Below, in pieces: positions 1 to 7,453 of a stretch of DNA of 64,000 nucleotides (positions are counted from its first letter, which is position 1; each line of letters opens with the position of its first letter). Below the pieces are notes generated by a model. The model had not been told where the DNA came from and made no database searches. It was given only the letters and a program-made list of their open reading frames with translations. Location of the stretch: the NCBI RefSeq assembly GCF_031454135.1, contig NZ_JAVDQF010000001.1, positions 3,534,001 through 3,598,000 of the forward strand, in the 5' to 3' direction. Position numbers and translations under genes: made by a program. This stretch comes from Arthrobacter russicus (GTDB lineage: Bacteria > Actinomycetota > Actinomycetes > Actinomycetales > Micrococcaceae).

Positions 1-1
1 A

Positions 2-349
2 GCCATCTCGGACGCCGACGAAAAGGGCATGCGGACCGTGATGTGCACGTTGAACGGCCAATCCCGGCCGATCAGCGTGCGGGACCGCAGCATCGAGTCG
101 AAGGTCAAAGCGGCTGAGAAGGCCGACCCAAGCAGCCCGGGCCAGATCGCGGCACCGTTCGCCGGCGCGGTGACCTTGCTGGTGGAAGCCGGCAGCGCGG
201 TCCAGGCCGGTCAGACCGTGGCGACCATCGAAGCGATGAAGATGGAGGCCTCGATCACCAGTCCGGTCGCGGGCACCGTGACCCGGGCCGCGATCGGCCC
301 GGTGGAGCAGGTGCAGGGCGGAGATCTGTTGATCGTGGTCGGCAGCTGA
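2..349 (+). CDS. pyc: Pyruvate carboxylase, C-terminal end (partial)
   Basis: This is the 3' end of a biotin-dependent carboxylase that continues upstream of the window. The reading frame is open from base 2. The visible part holds the end of the carboxyltransferase region (LNGQSRPISVRD) and a complete biotin carboxyl carrier domain. The biotin-accepting lysine lies in EAMKME, at codon 239-241. The LNGQ..RP..V segment followed directly by the carrier domain is the arrangement of single-chain pyruvate carboxylase, which makes oxaloacetate from pyruvate to feed the TCA cycle. The fusion to an acyl-CoA carboxylase alpha chain is less likely because of that segment. Confidence 0.85.
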   Translation, partial: AISDADEKGMRTVMCTLNGQSRPISVRDRSIESKVKAAEKADPSSPGQIAAPFAGAVTLLVEAGSAVQAGQTVATIEAMKMEASITSPVAGTVTRAAIGPVEQVQGGDLLIVVGS

Positions 350-429
350 AGCCGCAGCATCCGGCGGAGCTTCAGGAAATTCCCAGGAGGTTTCGACATC
401 TCGGCTGGTTCTAGGAATCTCCTGTGGGT

Positions 430-435
430 TAGGGT
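430..435 (+). promoter_or_regulatory. Putative -10 (TAGGGT) of the MinD-like gene
   Basis: TAGGGT fits the actinobacterial TANNNT -10 consensus. A start point about 7 nt downstream falls inside the ATG at 438, which argues that the gene really starts at 489. The leader would carry a 7-bp hairpin (447-453 with 463-469). No clear -35 is visible. Confidence 0.35.
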
Positions 436-488
436 GAATGCTGATCCATGCTGAACTCCGAACAGCATGCCGAGAGATAGAGAACGCA

Positions 489-1874
489 ATGGCACAGGAC
501 ACAGCTGAGACTGAACCGCGCTCGAACGGGGATCTCAGCCACGACGCTGCAGGGGACCCGTCGAGTACTGGAGTGATGACGGCGGTCGGCCCGGTCATCA
601 CGGTCGCCGGTGCGGAAACCGACAACCCCGGCGAGCCGGCGGAGCCGGGTTCCGGAACCGTTGATGCTTCGGCAGACGCTTCCGAAGCGGCTGCCGAGGA
701 AGCCGCTCGGCTCGCGCCCGGCACTGAAGAAGCCCCGGCTGGCCAAGAGCCGGCCGCTGCGGCGACGCAGGCTGTGCAAACCGCAGTGGTCGCCGAGACT
801 CCGGCGGCCGCGCCGCCGGCTTCGACGGAGCCGGTCTACGACGAGCTCAGCGCCTGGCAGCCTTCCGCGGGCAGCAGCAGCTCGCCGAAAACCGAAGCCG
901 CGGAGTCGGAAACCCGGCCCAGTGCGCGGCGGGAACGCGAGGACGGCCCGGAGCCGGCTGCCGCCTTGACTGCGGACCGGCTGCTCGCCGGCCGGGAGAC
1001 CCCGCCGGTTTCCGGTTGGCGGCGCCTGCTCTACTCGGCGTCGCTGGGCTACATCAACGTCGGCGATTCGGACAAGGTGCGGTTGCGCCGGGCCCAGGAA
1101 CACCGGATCGCGATGCGTCTGGGGCGACGTACCCGCTATGTTCCGGTGCTTTCCCGCAAGGGCGGCGTCGGCAAGACCACGGTGACCACGCTGCTCGGCA
1201 TGGCGCTTGCGGACCTGCGCGAAGACCGGGTGATCGCGATGGATGCCAATCCGGACCGCGGCACACTGTCCGACCGGTCCCCGGGACGCGCCGATTTCAC
1301 CGCGCGGCAACTGGTGAAGAACCGTTTCGACGTGAACACGTTCTCCGAATTGGCTGCCTATGTGGCCCGGGACGGTTCCCGGCTCGATGTGCTCGCCTCG
1401 GACACCGATCCGGCGGTCGCCCAGGCGTTCGACGACGCGGACTACCGCGCGGTGACCGAGATCCTGAGCCGTTATTATTCGATCGTGCTCACCGATTCCG
1501 GTACCGGAATGGTGCACTCGGTCATGAAGGGCACCTTGGAAAAGGCCGATTCGGTGGTCTTGGTCTCCGGCGGCAGCGTCGACGAAGCCAGGCTGGCCTC
1601 GGAAACCTTGTCCTGGCTGGAGGCGCATGGCCGGCAGGATTTGGTGGCCCGGGCGATCGTCGTGGTCAACATGTCGGCCGGCGAAGGCACCCTGGTCAAT
1701 ATCGAGGAAATCGAAGACCACTTCCGTTCCCGGGTGAAATCGGTGTTGCGGCTGCCCTACGACCGGCACTTGGCCGAAGGCAGCCGGGTGAGCTTGGACC
1801 AGCTCAAGCCGGCGACCCGGGCTGCCGTGATCGAACTGGCGGCGCTCGTGGTGGACGAGCTGCAAGGACTCTGA
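489..1874 (+). CDS. MinD/ParA-like P-loop ATPase with long acidic N-terminal tail
   Basis: The C-terminal half is a SIMIBI-class ATPase with a deviant Walker A motif (SRKGGVGKTT, about residue 220) followed by the switch segment MDANPDRGTLSD. The first 170 or so residues are rich in Ala, Pro, Glu and Ser and look disordered. The start at 489 is preferred over 438 because the likely promoter overlaps the earlier ATG. No parB, ESX or flagellar gene is near, so a chromosome-partition role is not supported. Proteins of this form occur as lone genes in actinobacteria and their cargo is unknown. Function as an ATP-dependent dimerising switch is inferred from the motif only. Confidence 0.7.
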   Translation: MAQDTAETEPRSNGDLSHDAAGDPSSTGVMTAVGPVITVAGAETDNPGEPAEPGSGTVDASADASEAAAEEAARLAPGTEEAPAGQEPAAAATQAVQTAVVAETPAAAPPASTEPVYDELSAWQPSAGSSSSPKTEAAESETRPSARREREDGPEPAAALTADRLLAGRETPPVSGWRRLLYSASLGYINVGDSDKVRLRRAQEHRIAMRLGRRTRYVPVLSRKGGVGKTTVTTLLGMALADLREDRVIAMDANPDRGTLSDRSPGRADFTARQLVKNRFDVNTFSELAAYVARDGSRLDVLASDTDPAVAQAFDDADYRAVTEILSRYYSIVLTDSGTGMVHSVMKGTLEKADSVVLVSGGSVDEARLASETLSWLEAHGRQDLVARAIVVVNMSAGEGTLVNIEEIEDHFRSRVKSVLRLPYDRHLAEGSRVSLDQLKPATRAAVIELAALVVDELQGL

Positions 1875-1935
1875 GCGGGGGCGAGAATTCGCGGCTCGGT
1901 CCCACCGAGTCTGCCCGCTGAGTGGGCCACAACCA

Positions 1936-1973
1936 TTTTGTCCCACTCGAAATACCGACCCGGTGGGACAAAA
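1936..1973. repeat. 11-bp inverted repeat, 16-nt spacer
   Basis: The arms TTTTGTCCCAC (1936-1946) and GTGGGACAAAA (1963-1973) are perfect inverted copies, and pairing resumes after short mismatches further out. It lies 61 nt after the MinD-like stop codon, ahead of the strong terminator at 2025. It could be a first termination/processing hairpin or a protein-binding site. Confidence 0.5.
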
Positions 1974-2020
1974 CCGTTGGGACACATCCAGTGCGCCAGC
2001 CAGGCGCATCTAACCGCTCG

Positions 2021-2063
2021 AAAACGAGAAGCCGCCCCGGATCAGATCCGGGGCGGCTTCTCG
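2021..2063 (-). terminator. 18-bp stem terminator between convergent genes
   Basis: Arms 2025-2042 and 2046-2063 pair perfectly around a CAG loop. The bases AAAA at 2021-2024 give a U-tract for minus-strand transcripts, so this is an intrinsic terminator for the acyl-CoA synthetase gene. It probably also stops transcription from the MinD-like gene. Confidence 0.85.
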
Positions 2064-2084
2064 TCGCTCGACGGCTTGCCGGGG

Positions 2085-3899
2085 CTAGGCCGGCTTGGGT
2101 GCCGAATAAATGTCTTCGACCACCGCGGAGAAATCTTTGAGCACTTGGGCCCGCTTGATCTTCAGCGACGGCGTCAGATGCCCGGAGGACTCGGAGAAAT
2201 CGGTCGGCACGATCCGGAAGGCCTTGATCGCTTCGGCGTGCGAAACCGATTCATTGGCCCGGTCCACGGCTTTCTGCACCGCGGCCAGGACCGTCGGATC
2301 GGTGCTGGCCTGCTCCGAGCTGATGTCTTTGGCCAGGCCATTCTGCCCGGCCCATTGCGGCAGGGCTTCTTCGTCCAGGGTGATCAGGGCGGCGATGAAC
2401 GGTTTGCCCTCACCGACCACGACGCATTGCGAAATCAGCGCATTGGCGCGGATCTGGTCTTCCAGCTGCGCCGGCGCGACGTTCTTGCCACCCGCGGTGA
2501 TGATGATTTCCTTTTTGCGCCCGGTGATCCGCAAGTACCCTTCGGCGTCGAGCTCGCCGATGTCGCCGGTGCGCAGCCAGCCGTCTTCGAAGGTTTCGGC
2601 GGTCAGGTCCGGCCGGCCGTAGTAGCCCCGAGCTACGCAGACGCCTTTGACCAGGACTTCGCCGTCGGCCGCGATTTTGACCGCATTGCCCGGCAGCGGT
2701 TTGCCGACGCTGCCGATTTTGAACTGATCGGGCCGGTTCACCGTGACCGGCGCCGTGGTTTCGGTCAGACCGTAGCCTTCGAGGATCATCACGCCGACGC
2801 CGAAGAAGAAGTGCCCCAGCCGTTCGCCCAGCGGGCCGCCGCCGGAGACGGCGTATTGCAGCTGGCCGCCCATCGCGGTGCGCAATTTGCTGTAGACCAA
2901 CTTGTCGAAGACCGTGTGCTGCAGGTTGAGCCAGAACGGCACCTTGCCGTCCTGCCGGGCACGGGAATACGCGATGGCCACTTCGACTGCTTTGCCGAAG
3001 ATCTTCCCTTTGCCCTCTGACTCGGCCTTGAGCACCGCTCCGTTGTAGACCTTTTCGAAAACCCGCGGCACGGCCAGAATGTAGGTCGGTTGGAAGCTCT
3101 GGAAATCGGCGAGCAGGTTCTTGATGTCCGGGGTATGCGCCACCCGGGCTCCGCCGGCGATGTTCATCACCGCGATGTAGCGGCCGAAGACGTGGGCCAG
3201 CGGCAAGAACATGATGGTCTGCGCGCCTTCGGTGACGACTTCGTCGCCGAGCACTCCGAGCGCATTGTCGGCGAGTTCCACGAAGTTGCCATGGGTGAGT
3301 TCGACGCCCTTGGGCCGGCCGGTGGTGCCCGAGGTGTAGATGATGGTGGCCAGATCCCGCAGTCCCATTCCGGAACGACGGCGTTCCACCTCGTCGTCGC
3401 TGATCTGCGCGCCGCCGGTGCGGAGCTCGTCCAGGCCGCCATCAGTCAACTGCCACAGGTGCTGCACCGCATCGAGGCCTTCGGAAGCCACCGCTTGGCG
3501 CAGGCCGGCAAGGTGCTGTTCGGCTTCGCCGAAGGCTGCGATCGCGCCGGAATCAGCCAGATTCCAGGCGATCTGGCTCGGCGAGGAAGTTTCGTAAATC
3601 GGCACCGAAACGCCGCCGGCGTACCAGATCGCGAAGTCCACCAGAGTCCATTCGTACCGGGTCCGGGACATGATTCCGACCCGGTCGCCGGGCTTGATGC
3701 CGGCGGCGATGAGCCCCTTGGCCAGGGCGACCACATCGGCGCGGAATTCGGTGGCTTTGATGTCCTGCCATTGTCCCTGCGCGTCCAGGACCGCGAACAG
3801 GGCGCGGTTCACCGGATCGCTGGCCCGCCGTTCCACGAAATCGGTGCAATTCGCCGTTTCCGGAATCTGGACGACGGGTGGTACGGAAATTTCCTGCAC
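2085..3899 (-). CDS. Long-chain fatty acid-CoA ligase (FadD15-like)
   Basis: This 604-residue adenylate-forming enzyme activates long-chain fatty acids to acyl-CoA with ATP. The AMP-binding signature IIYTSGTTGRPKG, the YGLTET motif and the C-terminal hinge region WLRTGDIGELD and GRKKEIIITAGGKN are all present in the usual order, and the length is typical. The start is GTG at 3899, preceded by GAGGGAG at ribosome-binding distance. It is transcribed away from the glucokinase gene, and a palindromic operator candidate lies in the shared upstream region. The exact chain length of the substrate cannot be read from sequence. Confidence 0.9.
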   Translation of the reverse strand: MQEISVPPVVQIPETANCTDFVERRASDPVNRALFAVLDAQGQWQDIKATEFRADVVALAKGLIAAGIKPGDRVGIMSRTRYEWTLVDFAIWYAGGVSVPIYETSSPSQIAWNLADSGAIAAFGEAEQHLAGLRQAVASEGLDAVQHLWQLTDGGLDELRTGGAQISDDEVERRRSGMGLRDLATIIYTSGTTGRPKGVELTHGNFVELADNALGVLGDEVVTEGAQTIMFLPLAHVFGRYIAVMNIAGGARVAHTPDIKNLLADFQSFQPTYILAVPRVFEKVYNGAVLKAESEGKGKIFGKAVEVAIAYSRARQDGKVPFWLNLQHTVFDKLVYSKLRTAMGGQLQYAVSGGGPLGERLGHFFFGVGVMILEGYGLTETTAPVTVNRPDQFKIGSVGKPLPGNAVKIAADGEVLVKGVCVARGYYGRPDLTAETFEDGWLRTGDIGELDAEGYLRITGRKKEIIITAGGKNVAPAQLEDQIRANALISQCVVVGEGKPFIAALITLDEEALPQWAGQNGLAKDISSEQASTDPTVLAAVQKAVDRANESVSHAEAIKAFRIVPTDFSESSGHLTPSLKIKRAQVLKDFSAVVEDIYSAPKPA

Positions 3900-3948
3900 G
3901 ATAGCTCCCTCGATATCTTCGGCTAAACCGAGTAGCTGTCCGCGGAAA

Positions 3949-3964
3949 GCTACTGGTCAGTAAC
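3949..3964. promoter_or_regulatory. Palindromic operator candidate upstream of fadD
   Basis: GCTACTGGTCAGTAAC is a near-perfect 7+2+7 palindrome (TACTG-GT-CAGTA core). It lies 50 nt upstream of the acyl-CoA synthetase start and about 85 nt before the glucokinase start. The form is like TetR- or GntR-family operators that often control fatty-acid genes; no regulator gene is adjacent. Confidence 0.45.
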
Positions 3965-4035
3965 ATTAGTGTGCCACAGAGTCGTTTCCCAACCAACGCG
4001 TGCAGATCCCGGTAGGTTCCGCGACTGCGTTCTCC

Positions 4036-4041
4036 TAGAAT
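4036..4041 (+). promoter_or_regulatory. -10 element (TAGAAT) of glucokinase gene
   Basis: TAGAAT lies 8 nt before the ATG at 4050 and no ribosome-binding site can be seen, so the mRNA is probably leaderless or nearly so. It is one of a series in this window. Confidence 0.55.
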
Positions 4042-4049
4042 GATGCCTG

Positions 4050-5075
4050 ATGAGCAGCGAAATTTCGCCCCTTTGCGGGGAAACCACAACAGATCGTCCT
4101 GAAATCGTCAATCCGGCGGAGAGCCCGAATCTGGCGATCGGGATCGATATCGGCGGCACCAAGGTCGCGGCCGGGGTGGTTGATGAACAGGGCACCGTGC
4201 TGGCCGAGCTGCGCAGGCAGACTCCGGGCCGGGATCCGCGGGCGGTGGAAGCCACCATCGTGGAGTTGGTGAGCGAACTCGGCCGAGCCTATCGGATCGC
4301 TTCGGTGGGCATCGGTGCCGCGGGCTGGATGGACCTCAGCGGCAGCACCGTGTTGTTCAGTCCGCATCTGGCCTGGCGCAATGAACCGCTGCGGAGCAAC
4401 CTGGAGCGGCTGCTCTGCCGTCCGGTGATGCTCACCAACGACGCCGATGCCGCGGCCTGGGCCGAATGGCGGTTCGGCGCGGGCCGAGGCGAGAGCCGAC
4501 TGGTCTGCATCACGTTGGGTACCGGGATCGGTGGCGCGATGCTGATGGACGGCCGGATCGAGCGCGGCCAGTTCGGCGTCGCGGGGGAGTTCGGCCACCA
4601 GGTGATCATGCCCGGCGGGCACCGTTGCGAATGCGGCAACCGTGGGTGCTGGGAACAATATGCGTCCGGAAACGCCCTGGGCCGCGAGGCCAGGGAACTG
4701 GCCCGGGCCAAGTCTCCGGTGGCCCAGGAAATCCTGCGCGCGGTGGACGGCGACGTCGAGGCGATCACCGGGGCGGTGATCACCGAACTGGCCCGGCAGG
4801 GCGATCCGGCTTCGATCGAGTTGATCGACGACGTCGGCGGCTGGCTCGGCCTGGGCATGGCCAATTTGGCGGCCGCGCTCGATCCGGGCATGTTCGTGGT
4901 CGGCGGCGGGCTCTGCGAAGCCGGGGAACTGCTGTTGGAACCGGCCCGGCGCGCCTTCGGCCGGAACCTCACCGGCCGCGGGTTCCGGCCGGCTGCGCCG
5001 ATTGCGCTTGCCGCTCTGGGACCGCGGGCCGGACTGATCGGTGCGGCGGACCTGTCCCGGAATCCGCCGCGCTGA
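4050..5075 (+). CDS. ROK-family glucokinase
   Basis: The protein has the ROK N-terminal ATP-binding loop (GIDIGGTKVAAGVV, about residue 31), the sugar-binding segment LTNDADAAAWAEW with its catalytic Asp, the LGTGIGG phosphate loop and the zinc-binding cluster GHRCECGNRGCWEQYASG. This combination is typical of ATP glucokinases that phosphorylate glucose to glucose-6-phosphate. The length of 341 includes about 28 extra N-terminal residues before the core. The ATG was kept because a -10 element lies just upstream, although an internal start cannot be excluded. A second ROK kinase, the polyphosphate type, is at 52623-53414. Confidence 0.85.
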   Translation: MSSEISPLCGETTTDRPEIVNPAESPNLAIGIDIGGTKVAAGVVDEQGTVLAELRRQTPGRDPRAVEATIVELVSELGRAYRIASVGIGAAGWMDLSGSTVLFSPHLAWRNEPLRSNLERLLCRPVMLTNDADAAAWAEWRFGAGRGESRLVCITLGTGIGGAMLMDGRIERGQFGVAGEFGHQVIMPGGHRCECGNRGCWEQYASGNALGREARELARAKSPVAQEILRAVDGDVEAITGAVITELARQGDPASIELIDDVGGWLGLGMANLAAALDPGMFVVGGGLCEAGELLLEPARRAFGRNLTGRGFRPAAPIALAALGPRAGLIGAADLSRNPPR

Positions 5076-5096
5076 GCCGGCACCCGCCGGCTCAGC
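5071..5096. terminator. Hairpin between convergent genes
   Basis: Arms 5071-5080 (GCTGAGCCGG) and 5087-5096 pair perfectly over a 6-nt loop. The stem begins at the glucokinase stop codon and the opposing gene ends at 5128, so it can serve both strands. There is no T-tract. Confidence 0.6.
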
Positions 5097-5127
5097 CGAC
5101 GGGCGAGCCGGGTGAGAGGGGCAGGGC

Positions 5128-5655
5128 TCAGACCTGGGCGCCGTCGTCGTCGTGGTCCCGATGGCCGGGCATCCGGTAGATCAGGTAACCGGCCGAACCG
5201 ATGAAGGCCAGCACCAGTCCCACGATCGCGAACCACGGCAGGCCGCGCCAGAACATCGCGGCCAGCAGCAACGCGATCGGAGCGCCGACGGCGCCGACCC
5301 AGCCGAGCGCGATCGCCGGTTCCACCGTGGCCAGCGAGGCGGGTTCCGCCGGCACGAACTCGGCGTCGGAATCGTCTTCCGGCGGGCTGTAGTCCCGGGG
5401 ACCGGCCATCGCTCCGGACACCGGACGTGGTGGTGGGGAGTCGTCGGCTTTGCTGACATTGAGCGGATCAAAGCGGCTGAAGCCGGCGCCGGCCGGGCGC
5501 GATGGTTCGCTGGCCGCGGCGGGCCCGACCGGGCCGTCCGGGGTTTCGGCCTGGCCGAGCAGCGTGCTGTCCGAGTCCTCTTTGAGCCGGGAGACCAAAT
5601 CCGCCCAAACCTCGTCTTCGCTCGGCTCGTTCCGCGGTTCAGGAGTTGTGGACAC
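5128..5655 (-). CDS. Membrane protein of unknown function
   Basis: I do not recognise this protein. About 110 soluble, Pro/Asp/Glu-rich residues are followed by two transmembrane helices near the C-terminus (APIALLLAAMFW and FAIVGLVLAFIGSAGYLIY) and a short charged tail. The N-terminus carries EDEVWADLVSRLKED, probably a short amphipathic helix. The GTG at 5655 is chosen because a GGAG site lies just upstream within the end of the esterase gene; the two genes overlap by 17 nt and are translationally coupled. An upstream in-frame ATG at 5727 would give an unlikely N-terminus. Confidence 0.6.
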   Translation of the reverse strand: MSTTPEPRNEPSEDEVWADLVSRLKEDSDSTLLGQAETPDGPVGPAAASEPSRPAGAGFSRFDPLNVSKADDSPPPRPVSGAMAGPRDYSPPEDDSDAEFVPAEPASLATVEPAIALGWVGAVGAPIALLLAAMFWRGLPWFAIVGLVLAFIGSAGYLIYRMPGHRDHDDDGAQV

Positions 5656-6394
5656 CGGCCAGCTCCTTGAAGAAGGCGGTGGAACGCTCGAAGATTTCAG
5701 GCGCATCGTTGTCCAGGGTAGCCACATGGTAGCTATTCGCCAGTTTGACGATGTGCAGATCCTTGCTGGAAACCCCGGCCCGGATCCGGTCGGCCGAGGA
5801 GCCTGCCACGATGTGGTCCACGGTCGACTGGAAGACCATGATCGGCGCGGTCACCTTGGGCAGATTGCCGGCGGTGTCTTTGATCAATTTCATCAGCTGC
5901 GCCACCGCGGCCACCGGGGTCCGGTCGTAGGCGTATTCCTCGACTCCGGGTTTCAAGATGTCGTTGCCGATCGCCGGCGTCGATTTGAGCACGTGCCGCA
6001 TCACTCCGGCGAGTTTCGCGCGCGGGTCGACGACCGCCAGCGCCGGGTTGACCAGGGCCAGCCCGGCCACCGGATGGTGTTCGGCGATCCGCAGCGCCAG
6101 CGCGCCGCCCATCGAGAGCCCGGCGACGAAGACCCGGTCGCATTGGGCGCTGAGTTCGAAGTAGGCCCTTTCGACTTCGGTGTACCAGTGCTGCCAGGGA
6201 GTGCGCGCCATTTCCTCCCAGGTGGTGCCGTGGCCGGGGAGCAACGGCATGTTCACCGCGAAACCTTGGCCGGCGAAATATTCGGCCCAGGGCCGAACGC
6301 TTTCCGGGGAGCCGGAGAAGCCGTGCGAAACCACGACGCCGATCCGCGCCAGTTCGCCGTGTCCGGCTGCCGTCATTGGTTCGTGCAAGGCCAT
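5639..6394 (-). CDS. Alpha/beta hydrolase, carboxylesterase or monoacylglycerol lipase type
   Basis: The 251-residue protein has an alpha/beta hydrolase fold with the oxyanion segment VVVSHGFSGSPES, the nucleophile elbow GLSMGG, the acid in STVDHIV and the histidine in NSYHVATLD. This matches the small Est30-like esterases and bacterial monoacylglycerol lipases. It has no signal peptide and should be cytosolic. The start at 6394 is favoured by GGAGG seven nt upstream; a longer form from 6460 has an atypical N-terminus. It is divergent from an acyltransferase gene, so a role in acyl-lipid turnover is plausible but only inferred. Confidence 0.8.
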   Translation of the reverse strand: MALHEPMTAAGHGELARIGVVVSHGFSGSPESVRPWAEYFAGQGFAVNMPLLPGHGTTWEEMARTPWQHWYTEVERAYFELSAQCDRVFVAGLSMGGALALRIAEHHPVAGLALVNPALAVVDPRAKLAGVMRHVLKSTPAIGNDILKPGVEEYAYDRTPVAAVAQLMKLIKDTAGNLPKVTAPIMVFQSTVDHIVAGSSADRIRAGVSSKDLHIVKLANSYHVATLDNDAPEIFERSTAFFKELAGVHNS

Positions 6395-6477
6395 CTGCAG
6401 TGCCTCCGTTTGGCTTTCATGCTTCGTCTGCGGACTGTTCTGTTGCGTGCACAGTCCCACTGAGCAGGTTATCTCAC

Positions 6478-6483
6478 TAGAGT
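6478..6483 (+). promoter_or_regulatory. Putative -10 (TAGAGT) of the acyltransferase gene
   Basis: TAGAGT fits TANNNT and lies in the 160-nt divergent gap. A start near 6490 would leave a leader of about 65 nt before the GTG at 6555. Confidence 0.35.
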
Positions 6484-6554
6484 ATGGTGACAGAGAGCTT
6501 TGCCGCGACTGGACAGAGAGCAGTGCTGCCCGCGGCGTTCCGGAGCGAACGAAA

Positions 6555-7387
6555 GTGAGCAGCGTGTTCTATTGGGTGATGAAACGGATCTTCTTGGGTC
6601 CGGTGCTCAAACTGCTGTTCCGCCCCTGGGTCAAGGGGCTGGACAACTTGCCGGAGAACGGGCCCGCGATCTTGGCCAGCAACCACCTTTCGTTCTCCGA
6701 CTCGATTTTCATGCCCTTGATGGTGCCGCGGCCGGTGGTGTTCTTGGCCAAGGCCGAATACTTCACCGGCAAGGGGATCAAGGGCAAGCTCACCGCATTG
6801 TTCTTCCGGCTGACCAATCAGCTGCCGATGGACCGGTCCGGCGGGGCGGCGTCGGCGAACTCGCTCAGCACCGGAGCGGATGTTCTGGCGCAGGGCGGAT
6901 TGCTCGGGATCTACCCGGAAGGCACCCGCAGTCCGGATGGGAAGCTCTACCGCGGCAAGGTGGGCGTGGCCAAGCTGGTCCTGGCTTCCGGGGTCCCGGT
7001 GATCCCGGTCGCGATGATCGGCACCGACAAAGTGCAGCCGATCGGGCGCACGCTGCCCAATATCCGACGGATCGGCTGATCTTCGGCGCGCCGCTCGACT
7101 TCAGCCGTTATCAGGGCTTGGCGGACGACCGGTTCGTGCAGCGCAGCGTCACCGATGAAATCATGTACGAGCTGATGCGGCTCTCCGGTCAGGAATACGT
7201 GGATGTCTACGCGAGCACGGTCAAAGAACGGCAGGCTGCACGCAAGGGCGGAAGCACCGAAGCAGCCCTGGTGGACCTGCCGGTCGCCAACAGCCCGTTG
7301 CGCGAGGACGAGGCTGTGGCGCAGCCCGAAGCCGTTGAACCAGCGGCCGATTCCGAGGCCGCCGACGGTGATCCGCCTGCTGTGTGA
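6555..7387 (+). pseudogene. PlsC-type 1-acylglycerol-3-phosphate acyltransferase, frameshifted
   Basis: The first 174 codons encode a lysophosphatidate acyltransferase-like protein: NHLSFSDS (the HX4D motif), FRLTNQLPMDRSGG, and YPEGTRSPDG with GVPVIPVAMIG. The frame then hits TGA at 7077-7079, directly after the conserved IRRIG. The family continuation (LIFGAPLDFSRYQGL and on to a Pro/Glu-rich tail ending at 7387) is intact in the next frame. Adding one base near 7076 restores a 277-residue protein. The GTG start has GGAG 9 nt upstream. Either the gene is a recent pseudogene or the base is a sequencing error. All catalytic motifs precede the break, so the truncated product may fold poorly rather than lack its active site. 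Confidence 0.8.
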
Positions 7388-7441
7388 CGAAGATCGCCGG
7401 GCAGGTTACGGGTGGGCCGCACACCCGAGCCGCGGAACAAC

Positions 7442-7447
7442 TAGGCT
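7442..7447 (+). promoter_or_regulatory. -10 element (TAGGCT) of aroG, leaderless spacing
   Basis: TAGGCT ends exactly 6 nt before the GTG start at 7454, which predicts transcription starting at or beside the initiation codon. Confidence 0.6.
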
Positions 7448-7453
7448 TAAGCC

